From positions 1 through 10,303 of the forward strand of contig CANIMM010000087.1 of NCBI GenBank assembly GCA_947468255.1: 10,303 nucleotides of DNA, in the 5' to 3' direction. Numbering within the stretch: the first letter of the stretch is position 1; every line of letters begins with the position of its first letter. Below are positions 1-5,907 of the stretch, in pieces. The DNA is from Chitinophagaceae bacterium (GTDB lineage: Bacteria; Bacteroidota; Bacteroidia; Chitinophagales; Chitinophagaceae). The notes beneath the pieces are model-generated. The model was not told where the DNA came from. It saw only the letters and a list, made by a program, of their open reading frames with translations, and did no database searches. Made by a program: the position numbers and the translations under genes.

Positions 1-420
1 CTTGGTGCTCAAAATGTAATGCATACAGCCCTAAAAGATGCAGCAATGAAACCAGAAGATATTGATTATATCAATGTACATGGCACTTCAACACCTTTAG
101 GGGATATCGCTGAGTCAAAGGCTATTTTAAATGTTTTTGGAAAACATGCCTATAATTTAAATATCAGTTCTACGAAAAGTATGACTGGTCATACGCTTGG
201 TGCAGCTGGTGCTATTGAGGCGCTTGCATGCATTTTGGCAGTCACAAAAAATATTATCCCTCCCACCATTAATCATTTTACCGACGATCCAGGTTTAGAT
301 CCTCAATTAAATTTTACTTTCAATAAAGCACAACACAGAACGGTGAATGCTGCATTGAGTAACACATTTGGTTTTGGAGGACACAATGCTTCGGTAATTG
401 TAAAAAAATACCACCCTTAG
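1..420 (+). CDS. fabF: Beta-ketoacyl-ACP synthase II (FabF), 3' end only
   Basis: This is the C-terminal 139 residues of a condensing enzyme that extends acyl-ACP with malonyl-ACP in type II fatty acid synthesis in the cytoplasm. The reading frame is open from base 1, so the start and the active-site Cys lie before the window. Both catalytic histidines of the thiolase fold are visible: VHGTSTPLGD (His codon 79-81) and KSMTGHTLGAAGA (His codon 190-192, with the preceding conserved Lys). The C-terminus has the family motif GFGGHNAS and ends at TAG 418-420. Bacteroidota commonly carry acpP-fabF-rnc in this order, and rnc follows here after 207 bases. FabF is preferred over FabB because of the GHTLGAAGA context and the synteny; the FabF/FabB split cannot be proven from the C-terminal part alone. 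Confidence 0.95.
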   Translation, partial: LGAQNVMHTALKDAAMKPEDIDYINVHGTSTPLGDIAESKAILNVFGKHAYNLNISSTKSMTGHTLGAAGAIEALACILAVTKNIIPPTINHFTDDPGLDPQLNFTFNKAQHRTVNAALSNTFGFGGHNASVIVKKYHP

Positions 421-627
421 TAGGTTCTGTTTTCTTTGCCAATCCCTCTATTATAAGTAATCCGAATTTTCCTTGTAAGCCTAGATTTGCAGCGTAGGTA
501 TCAAAAGGATTTCTATATTTCAGATGGTACAATTGGCCCATGCTCAAATTATTAGCTTTTCCCTGTATTTTTATATTTTTTCATTGTATCCTTTATCAGT
601 AATTTCGATTAAACATTTTGTCAAATT

Positions 628-1338
628 TTGCAATTCCTGAAAACCTTCTTCTACGGAGATAAAATAAAGAAAGAGTTTAAAAAACAACTCACTAACGTCC
701 TTGGATTTACACCAGGCGAGCTCAATTTATACAGAACTGCATTGAGTCATCGATCGGTGCGGGAAGGGGCCGATGAAAATAACGAGCGCCTTGAATTTTT
801 GGGAGATGCGGTGCTTAGCTCTATTGTGGCACACTATCTTTTTAGAAAATATCCTTATCGCGGCGAGGGGTTTTTAACGGAGATGAGAAGTAAAATGGTC
901 AACCGTCAGCAGTTAAATGATATTGGAATTAAAATGGGGCTGAAAAAAATCACCATTTACAATAAACAAGATAGCTCCCTAAAAATATCTCAAATTTTTG
1001 GAAATACCCTAGAGGCATTAATTGGAGCTGTTTACCTAGATAAAGGCTATGACAAAACCCAGCATTGGGTAGAGAAAAACATTATTTCCACTTACTTGTT
1101 CATGGATGATTTGGAGGGCATTGAAATTAACATTAAGAATAAATTATACGGCTGGGCAAATAAAAATGGCAAACTGCTGGAATTTGATACCCTAAGTGAA
1201 AAATTTGAAAATGGCAGGCGACTGTTTACTATTGGCGCTACTGTAGATGGTGAGCTAGTGGCGGAAGGAAAAGGGTACAATAAAAAGGACGCTAGTCAGA
1301 TAGCAGCTCAATTGGCTGTTGATAAATTAGGGCTATAG
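628..1338 (+). CDS. rnc: Ribonuclease III
   Basis: This is a double-strand-specific endoribonuclease that processes rRNA precursors and structured mRNAs. The 236-residue product has the usual two domains: a catalytic RNase III domain (about 15-155) with the signature NNERLEFLGDAVL (Glu53, Asp60), and a dsRNA-binding domain (about 165-236) ending in the KKDASQIAAQLA helix. The second metal-binding segment reads IFGNTLEALIGAVYLD: Glu129 is present, but Asn126 sits where E. coli has Asp114. The start is TTG at 628. The nearest upstream in-frame stop is TAA 610-612, no ATG lies between, and the first internal Met (residue 85) lies beyond the catalytic signature, so a non-ATG start is needed. A near-match to the -7 element (TAATTTCG, 600-607) lies 20 bases upstream. 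It follows fabF on the same strand. Confidence 0.95.
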   Translation: MQFLKTFFYGDKIKKEFKKQLTNVLGFTPGELNLYRTALSHRSVREGADENNERLEFLGDAVLSSIVAHYLFRKYPYRGEGFLTEMRSKMVNRQQLNDIGIKMGLKKITIYNKQDSSLKISQIFGNTLEALIGAVYLDKGYDKTQHWVEKNIISTYLFMDDLEGIEINIKNKLYGWANKNGKLLEFDTLSEKFENGRRLFTIGATVDGELVAEGKGYNKKDASQIAAQLAVDKLGL

Positions 1339-1509
1339 TTGACCATTGTATGGAGCGGATTAAAAATTCTTTTTGAGTGAATGAATTTATATTTAATCTT
1401 CTAATTGAACTGCGATTGAGAATGGTTTTAAAATTAATCCACTTAATTTTTCCACTCAATTATAAAATTATTTTCTGTCCAATAAATCAATCAAACATTA
1501 AAAGATCGT

Positions 1510-2547
1510 ATGACTTTTGGAATTGTAGGAAGTGGAAGTTGGGGAACTGCAATAGCAAAAATCCTAACAGACAACGGGCATTCCATTCATTGGTGGAATA
1601 GGAGTGAGCAATCGATCCAGCAAATCAAGGAAAGAAAGCACAATCCACATTATTTAAGTTCCACCTATTTTAATACTGATTTATTAAATCTTACTACTGA
1701 TCCCGGAGAAGTCATTCGAAATTCAGATTGCATTGTTGTAGCGATTCCTTCAGCATACGCAAGCTCCATTTTATTGCCATTAGACAAAAATATATTTGTT
1801 GAAAAAAAAGTAATCAGTGCTATCAAAGGTATTTTACCACAGAACAATGTACTACTGAATGACTTTCTAAAAGATTCATTTGATTTCCAGCTCGAAAATT
1901 ATTTTTCTGTTTTGGGGCCTTGTCATGCGGAGGAAATAGCTGGGGAAAAGTTATCCTATCTTACTTTTTCAGGGGTCGATGCAATTGCAACACATGAGAT
2001 AGCCAGTAATTTCAAAACGAGCTATCTCAATACAATAGAAAATGATGATATCTATGGGGTTCAATTTGCTGCAGTGTTAAAAAACATCTATGCTGTAGGG
2101 GCAGGTATAGCTCATGGTTTGGATTATGGAGATAATTTTTTAAGTGTACTCATTGCCAATAGCGCGGATGAGATGGCAGGATTTTTAAAAAAAGCTGGAA
2201 TAAAAAATATGGAACTGGGGCATGTAGACTCATTGCTGCTTCCATCTGTTTATCGGTCCAATAATTATGCCGCTTCCGTTTACCTCGGCGATTTATTGGT
2301 TACATGTTATTCATTGTATAGTCGCAACCGAACCTTCGGCAATATGATTGGAAAGGGGTATGCAGTAAAATCCGCTCAGGTAGAAATGAGTATGGTTGCT
2401 GAAGGGTATCCTGCAAGTAAAAGTGTGTACCAAATTAATCAGGTCATTCATGCCAATATGCCTATTGCTGAAACGATTTATCGGATATTATGGGAAAGCC
2501 TTTCACCCCGCGAAGGGTTTACCCAAATTGAATCATTATTGGTATAG
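1510..2547 (+). CDS. gpsA: NAD(P)-dependent glycerol-3-phosphate dehydrogenase
   Basis: This cytoplasmic enzyme reduces dihydroxyacetone phosphate to sn-glycerol-3-phosphate, the backbone precursor of phospholipids. The 345-residue product is about the family length. The N-terminal Rossmann fold begins directly with IVGSGSWGTA (GxGxxG). SAIKGI carries the conserved Lys106, VLGPCHAEEIA is the family's GPxxAxE motif, and AAVLKNIYAVGAGI carries the catalytic Lys191. GLDYGDN, GDLLVTCYSLYSRNRTFG (SRNR at 271-274) and MVAEGY complete the C-terminal helical domain. The ATG at 1510 sits just before the nucleotide-binding strand, so the start is well placed. A different frame overlaps the start from 1377 but shows no family features. 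The gene converges with hemW, 10 bases between stops, with no clear terminator hairpin in that space. No strong promoter was found in the 171 bases upstream. Confidence 0.96.
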   Translation: MTFGIVGSGSWGTAIAKILTDNGHSIHWWNRSEQSIQQIKERKHNPHYLSSTYFNTDLLNLTTDPGEVIRNSDCIVVAIPSAYASSILLPLDKNIFVEKKVISAIKGILPQNNVLLNDFLKDSFDFQLENYFSVLGPCHAEEIAGEKLSYLTFSGVDAIATHEIASNFKTSYLNTIENDDIYGVQFAAVLKNIYAVGAGIAHGLDYGDNFLSVLIANSADEMAGFLKKAGIKNMELGHVDSLLLPSVYRSNNYAASVYLGDLLVTCYSLYSRNRTFGNMIGKGYAVKSAQVEMSMVAEGYPASKSVYQINQVIHANMPIAETIYRILWESLSPREGFTQIESLLV

Positions 2548-2557
2548 TTGCTATTGT

Positions 2558-3694
2558 TTACAAAAAAAGGTCCGCTGCAATACCATCAGCAAATAACTTC
2601 CCCTCTTTAGTCAAAACCAGACTAGCATTTTTCTGAATGAGTTTTTTGGATTGGATATATTTTTGGCTGGAAAGTAGCAGCTGGTTAACATGACTATTTC
2701 CAAAAAGAGTGCTCATTTTTTCGAGGTCGATACCTTCCATAGTTCTTAGCGATATCATAATGAACTCATTGAATGATTGGGTTGGTGTGAGTAGTTCTTC
2801 TTCAAATGGGATGCAGTTTTTTTTCAATGACTGAATGTACAAAGCGTTATTAGCAATATTCCATTTTCTTATTGTTCCGTCATAGCTATGTGCAGCAGGT
2901 CCAAATCCATAATATTTTTTGCCTTGCCAATAGCTACTGTTATGCTTACTTCTCATTCCAGGTTTCGAAAAATTACTAATTTCATAGTGTTCGTAGCCAG
3001 CTTGCTCCATTTTATTCATCCCAATAATAAATTGTTCCGCCTGTTTTTCGGCATCCACCGGTGCCTTTTTGTTTTGAGCAATCATTTTGTCCAGCGCTGT
3101 TTTGGGTTCCACCGTAAGCGCATAGCAAGAGATATGGGGAATTTCCATACTAATGACGGTATCAATAGCGGTTGTCCAATCTTGGTTGCTTAACAAGGGG
3201 GAGCCATAGATCAAATCGATTGAGAAGTCGGAAAATCCAGCATCTTTAATTTCGTCGATGCATCGCAGTGAGTCAGCTGCTGAATGCGCCCGGTTCATCC
3301 AAAGTAGTTCGGGGTCCAAAAAGGATTGTATTCCCACACTCAGGCGGTTAATGCCTGCGTTTTTCCAAAGTTGTAATTTCTCAGCACTGATATCATCCGG
3401 GTTGGCTTCTAGTGTGATTTCTGCATCTTTTTGAATGTCAAATTTCGAGGCCAATGCCGCTAGTATCATCGTGAGGTCGTTGATTGATACAATGCTAGGG
3501 GTACCTCCGCCCAAATAGATGGTTTCACAAAATTCTTTTTCTGTTGGCTTGCCGGCTTTGCTGGGGCTAATGTGAATCTCTTTTATCAGCGCAGCAATCA
3601 GTTCGTCCTTAAGTTGCAGGGAGGTAGAAAAATGAAAATTGCAATAGTGGCAAGCCTGCTTGCAAAATGGGATATGAATATAAATGCCTGCCAA
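2558..3694 (-). CDS. hemW: HemW-type radical SAM heme chaperone (coproporphyrinogen III oxidase-like)
   Basis: This is a radical SAM protein of the HemN/HemW superfamily. HemW binds heme and is thought to deliver it to respiratory proteins; it is often misannotated as oxygen-independent coproporphyrinogen oxidase. At 378 residues it has the shorter HemW length. The cluster motif lies at the N-terminus, C11-K-Q-A-C15-H-Y-C18-N-F, and the residue two after the third Cys is Phe, not the fourth Cys expected of true HemN. YLGGGTPS (about 60-67), LEANPDD, INRLSVGIQSF and SIDLIYGSP follow the SAM-binding barrel, and the last 80 or so residues match the HemN C-terminal domain. The start is TTG (complement of 3692-3694). 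The next in-frame stop upstream is at 3728-3730 with no ATG between, and any internal Met would remove the cluster motif. A near-consensus -7 element (complement of 3714-3721, TACATTTA) precedes it. Confidence 0.93.
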   Translation of the reverse strand: MAGIYIHIPFCKQACHYCNFHFSTSLQLKDELIAALIKEIHISPSKAGKPTEKEFCETIYLGGGTPSIVSINDLTMILAALASKFDIQKDAEITLEANPDDISAEKLQLWKNAGINRLSVGIQSFLDPELLWMNRAHSAADSLRCIDEIKDAGFSDFSIDLIYGSPLLSNQDWTTAIDTVISMEIPHISCYALTVEPKTALDKMIAQNKKAPVDAEKQAEQFIIGMNKMEQAGYEHYEISNFSKPGMRSKHNSSYWQGKKYYGFGPAAHSYDGTIRKWNIANNALYIQSLKKNCIPFEEELLTPTQSFNEFIMISLRTMEGIDLEKMSTLFGNSHVNQLLLSSQKYIQSKKLIQKNASLVLTKEGKLFADGIAADLFL

Positions 3695-3762
3695 ATGGGT
3701 TGGTTTATTGTGGTAAATGTAAAATTTTCAATTCGAGATGATAATGTTTGATTCTACTAGTA

Positions 3763-3861
3763 GGTTGGGGTTGAAACGGACTGTTTTTCAACTGCCAACC
3801 AAACAAATGGTAGAGGATGCTAACTAATACAAAGATAGCATCTTTCATTTGTCCCTTTTTT
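3763..3861 (+). ncRNA. Candidate small RNA or small-ORF transcript with terminator-like 3' end
   Basis: Two adjacent hairpins end in a T-run on the + strand although no gene lies upstream on that strand. Hairpin 1 pairs GGTTGG (3763-3768) with CCAACC (3795-3800) and TTGAAA (3771-3776) with TTTCAA (3786-3791), across a small internal loop. Hairpin 2 is described in the terminator entry. A loose -7-like sequence with a three-base spacer (TAATGTTTG, 3742-3750) lies just before, but no convincing -33 was seen. The extent given covers the hairpins; a true 5' end could be around 3755. This is inference from structure only; in AT-rich DNA some inverted repeats arise by chance. Confidence 0.22.
3803..3861 (+). 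terminator. Terminator-like hairpin with T-run
   Basis: The outer stem pairs ACAAATG (3803-3809) with CATTTGT (3846-3852). After a three-base bulge the inner stem pairs GAGGATGCTA (3813-3822) with TAGCATCTTT (3836-3845), including two G-T wobbles. The loop is 13 bases. CCC and then TTTTTT (3856-3861) follow, giving + strand polarity; on the minus strand the hairpin is followed only by TTTGG. The CCC spacer makes it a non-ideal terminator. It ends nothing obvious, because the upstream gene hemW runs the other way. Confidence 0.4.
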
Positions 3862-3903
3862 GTTTAGGATCGAGTTTAACAGTGGGGTACTAAATATTTT
3901 TTT

Positions 3904-3976
3904 GAAATAATTTATTAGCACCTAGTCGTCCGATTTATCGGGCTTCGAGGCTAGATTTGGATAAATTAATTATTTC
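3904..3976. repeat. Nested inverted repeat upstream of the DUF4271 gene
   Basis: A perfect 9-base inverted repeat, GAAATAATT (3904-3912) and AATTATTTC (3968-3976), encloses a second hairpin at 3921-3950. The inner one pairs CC, TCG and TCCGA with TCGGG, CGA and GG around a TTTA loop, with a TAG bulge on one side and CTT on the other. The inner part is GC-richer than its surroundings. The structure ends 16 bases before the -7 element of the DUF4271 gene, so it lies upstream of that promoter and could be an operator or a structured RNA. The function is unknown. Confidence 0.3.
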
Positions 3977-3991
3977 TAAGTAAAATCATTT

Positions 3992-3999
3992 TATTTTTG
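3992..3999 (+). promoter_or_regulatory. Bacteroidota -7 promoter element for the DUF4271 gene
   Basis: TATTTTTG matches the Bacteroidota -7 consensus TAnnTTTG exactly and lies 17 bases before the TTG start at 4017. No clear TTTG -33 element was found at the usual distance, so support rests on the -7 match and position. The implied leader is very short. Confidence 0.4.
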
Positions 4000-4016
4000 T
4001 TAATAATTTCTACAAA

Positions 4017-4964
4017 TTGAAACAGGTTATATTATTTGTAAATATTGTATTCTTTCCTGTTTTGCTTTTTGCTCAACAGCCCGATAGCAGTCTGGTGGGT
4101 AAAGATTCTGGGAAAAAGCGGGATTCTTCCTTGGTTCAATTATCTGATAGTCTCACTTTGTTGTTAGATTCAACAGTAATACTGAACAATGACTTAGCTA
4201 ATTCGGCATCCTCCTACAATAGTGCTTTTAATAAAATGCTGGAAGCCAATCAATTTCTAAATACTTCCACAAAACCTGTTGCTTGGGTGATTCAAGAAAA
4301 AAAACGAATCCCCAAAGACCGACTATTTTATTTAACAGCAATCATTGTATCGCTTTTGGCATTTCTAAGATTTGTTTATACTCGGTACTTCAATAATCTG
4401 TTCCGATTTTTTTTTAATGCTTCGCTACGACAAAGCCAGTTAATTGAACAACTGTTACAGGCTAAATTACCATCGCTTTTGTTTAATATGCTTTTTATGT
4501 TTTCGGGAGGACTGTATATTTACTTGCTGCTAATGTATAATCATTGGATTGACAATCTTGATTTTTGGCAAACCTTGGCTTATTGCAGCTTTGGTTTAGG
4601 ATTGATTTATCTTATTAAATTTTTTACAATAAAATTTACAGGATGGCTTACGGGATTAACCGAAGTAACGAATAACTATGTATTTATTATTTTTTTGTTC
4701 AACAAGGTGATCGGTATTGTTTTACTGCCATTTATTGTCATTATAGCCTTTTCTATCCCCGCTTTAGCTAATTCAGCAGTAATTATTTCCCTTTTACTAA
4801 TTGGGATCCTTTTATTGTTACGTTTTTTCAGGTCCTATGCATTGCTTCAAAACCAGCTTAAACTAAGCCAATTTCACTTTTTAATGTATGTAGTGGGTGT
4901 AGAAATAATTCCTGTTTTGATAGTTTACAAGGGACTGGTAGTTTTATTAAGTAAAAATCTATAA
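4017..4964 (+). CDS. DUF4271 family integral membrane protein
   Basis: This is a Bacteroidota-specific membrane protein of unknown function; the family call is from memory of its sequence pattern. The 315-residue product starts with a Sec-type signal or membrane segment (about 3-20, ending FAQQ), followed by a Ser/Asp-rich non-cytoplasmic stretch (about 21-100). About six hydrophobic segments follow, near 103-122, 150-173, 185-206, 221-246, 252-271 and 286-312. Recognisable family stretches are FFFNASLRQSQLIEQ, NYVFIIFLFNKVIG and YVVGVEIIPVLIVYK, the last with a charged Glu297 inside a membrane helix. The start is TTG at 4017; an in-frame TAA lies at 3981-3983 with no ATG between, and the first internal Met (residue 74) would remove the signal segment. 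It lies 35 bases before hemD on the same strand, which suggests co-transcription and perhaps a link to tetrapyrrole metabolism or membrane traffic, though nothing here proves it. Confidence 0.85.
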   Translation: MKQVILFVNIVFFPVLLFAQQPDSSLVGKDSGKKRDSSLVQLSDSLTLLLDSTVILNNDLANSASSYNSAFNKMLEANQFLNTSTKPVAWVIQEKKRIPKDRLFYLTAIIVSLLAFLRFVYTRYFNNLFRFFFNASLRQSQLIEQLLQAKLPSLLFNMLFMFSGGLYIYLLLMYNHWIDNLDFWQTLAYCSFGLGLIYLIKFFTIKFTGWLTGLTEVTNNYVFIIFLFNKVIGIVLLPFIVIIAFSIPALANSAVIISLLLIGILLLLRFFRSYALLQNQLKLSQFHFLMYVVGVEIIPVLIVYKGLVVLLSKNL

Positions 4965-4969
4965 TTTTG
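4962..4969 (+). promoter_or_regulatory. Possible internal -7 promoter element before hemD
   Basis: TAATTTTG matches TAnnTTTG exactly, overlaps the stop codon of the DUF4271 gene, and lies 30 bases before ATG 5000 and 42 before ATG 5012. No matching -33 element is evident. It could give hemD its own transcript in addition to read-through from the gene in front. Confidence 0.3.
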
Positions 4970-4999
4970 CATCGATGTTGAATATTAATTTTATCCCGT

Positions 5000-5791
5000 A
5001 TGGTTGGTAATATGAAAAAAACCCCTGAATCTAAAGATAGCGCGATAAAAAAAATACTTATTAGCCAACCGAAGCCGGATGGGGACAGGTCTCCTTATTT
5101 TGATCTAGCCAAAAAGCACGACATTGACCTGCATTTTTTCCCCTTCATTATTGTGGATAGTATCCCTGCAAAGGATTTTAGGAAACAAAAAATTGAGATC
5201 ACTAATTATTCGGCGGTTATTTTCACCAGCCGACATGCCATTGACAATTTTTTTCGTACTTGCGAAGAATTGAAGACGACTATTTCGCAAGACACCAAGT
5301 ATTTTTGTATAACTGAAGCCATTGCACTTTATCTCCAGAAATTTATTTTATATAGAAAGCGAAAAGTGTTTTATGGTGCCGATGGCACGAATAAAAGTTT
5401 TTTTGATGTAATTAATAAGCATAAGGAAAATGAAAAATTTCTTTACCCTTGTTCAGAATCCTTCGATAGTGAAATTACAAACTGGCTCAAAGATCACCAT
5501 TGCGAATATGCTACCCCCATACTTTACAGAATTATTAGCAATGATATAAAAGAAGTCATAGCTCAAAACTTTGACGTGATTTGTTTTTTTACACCTGGGG
5601 GAGTAAAAAGCTTGCTTGAAAATTTTCCAAAATTCAAGCAAAACGGGACTAAAATTGGCGTATTTGGTGCCAATACTTTTAAAGCTGCAGAAGATGCTGG
5701 CCTTACGCTTCATATCAAAGCTCCTCAGCCGCAGGCGCCTAGTATGGTAAGTGCTTTAGAGTTATATCTGGCTTCAACTAAAAAAAAGTAA
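5000..5791 (+). CDS. hemD: Uroporphyrinogen-III synthase
   Basis: HemD closes the linear tetrapyrrole hydroxymethylbilane into uroporphyrinogen III with inversion of ring D, the branch point for heme and other tetrapyrroles, in the cytoplasm. The product has 263 residues from ATG 5000 or 259 from ATG 5012; the second start (MKKTPES) is the more typical-looking N-terminus. The sequence is the divergent Bacteroidota type: ILISQPKP (19-26) and SPYFDLAKKH near the N-terminus, AVIFTSRHAIDNFF (72-85) in the first lobe, KYFCITEAIALYLQK and RKRKVFYG in the linker, then FDVICFFTPGGVKSLLENFP (191-210) and IGVFGANTFKAAEDAGL in the second lobe. HemD proteins are poorly conserved, so the call rests on these two-lobe motifs. 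It sits 35 bases after the DUF4271 gene. Confidence 0.9.
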   Translation: MVGNMKKTPESKDSAIKKILISQPKPDGDRSPYFDLAKKHDIDLHFFPFIIVDSIPAKDFRKQKIEITNYSAVIFTSRHAIDNFFRTCEELKTTISQDTKYFCITEAIALYLQKFILYRKRKVFYGADGTNKSFFDVINKHKENEKFLYPCSESFDSEITNWLKDHHCEYATPILYRIISNDIKEVIAQNFDVICFFTPGGVKSLLENFPKFKQNGTKIGVFGANTFKAAEDAGLTLHIKAPQPQAPSMVSALELYLASTKKK

Positions 5792-5907
5792 AAATACTTT
5801 ACGATTCCTTTCTTCGATTTATTTTTATTGTCGTTTTCCTCTCCACTTATTTCAGTGGACGTATTGTATTGATATTAAAAAATTGCTAAAATAAATTAAG
5901 CATATTT

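Larger units (their letters stand above)
3695..4016. other. Structured divergent intergenic region between hemW and the DUF4271 gene
   Basis: This 322-base stretch contains no recognised gene. It should hold the promoters of both flanking genes: a near-consensus -7 for hemW on the minus strand (3714-3721) and an exact TAnnTTTG for the DUF4271 gene (3992-3999). Between them lie three inverted-repeat structures (3763-3800, 3803-3852 followed by six T, and 3904-3976). A 29-codon + strand ORF runs from ATG 3738 to TAA 3825-3827 (MIMFDSTSRLGLKRTVFQLP, then nine more residues); ATG 3744 is an alternative start. An 18-codon ORF at 3695-3751 looks like chance. I recognise no known riboswitch or RNA family here. 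Confidence 0.6.

Noticed and set aside
376..390. GFGGHN in place of the E. coli GFGGTN motif at the FabF C-terminus
   Set aside because: His at this position occurs in normal FabF enzymes such as that of Staphylococcus aureus, so it is ordinary variation.
1377..1601. 74-codon + strand frame overlapping the gpsA start
   Set aside because: Its second half is gpsA read in another frame, and its first half is low-complexity intergenic sequence; gpsA explains the region.
2548..2557. Very short convergent spacer between gpsA and hemW, examined for a shared terminator
   Set aside because: Ten bases leave no room and no clear hairpin is seen across the stops; close convergence alone is common.
2558..3694. 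Annotation of the radical SAM gene as coproporphyrinogen III oxidase HemN
   Set aside because: It is shorter than HemN and lacks the fourth Cys of the CxxxCxxCxC motif, so HemW is the better call.
3695..3751. 18-codon + strand ORF starting at the hemW start region (MGWFIVVNVKFSIRDDNV)
   Set aside because: Very short, overlaps the likely hemW promoter, and shows no supporting signal.
5842..5859. Perfect 6-base inverted repeat TCCACT / AGTGGA between hemD and the YyaL-family gene, considered as a terminator
   Set aside because: There is no T-run after it on either strand and the stem is short; too weak to call.
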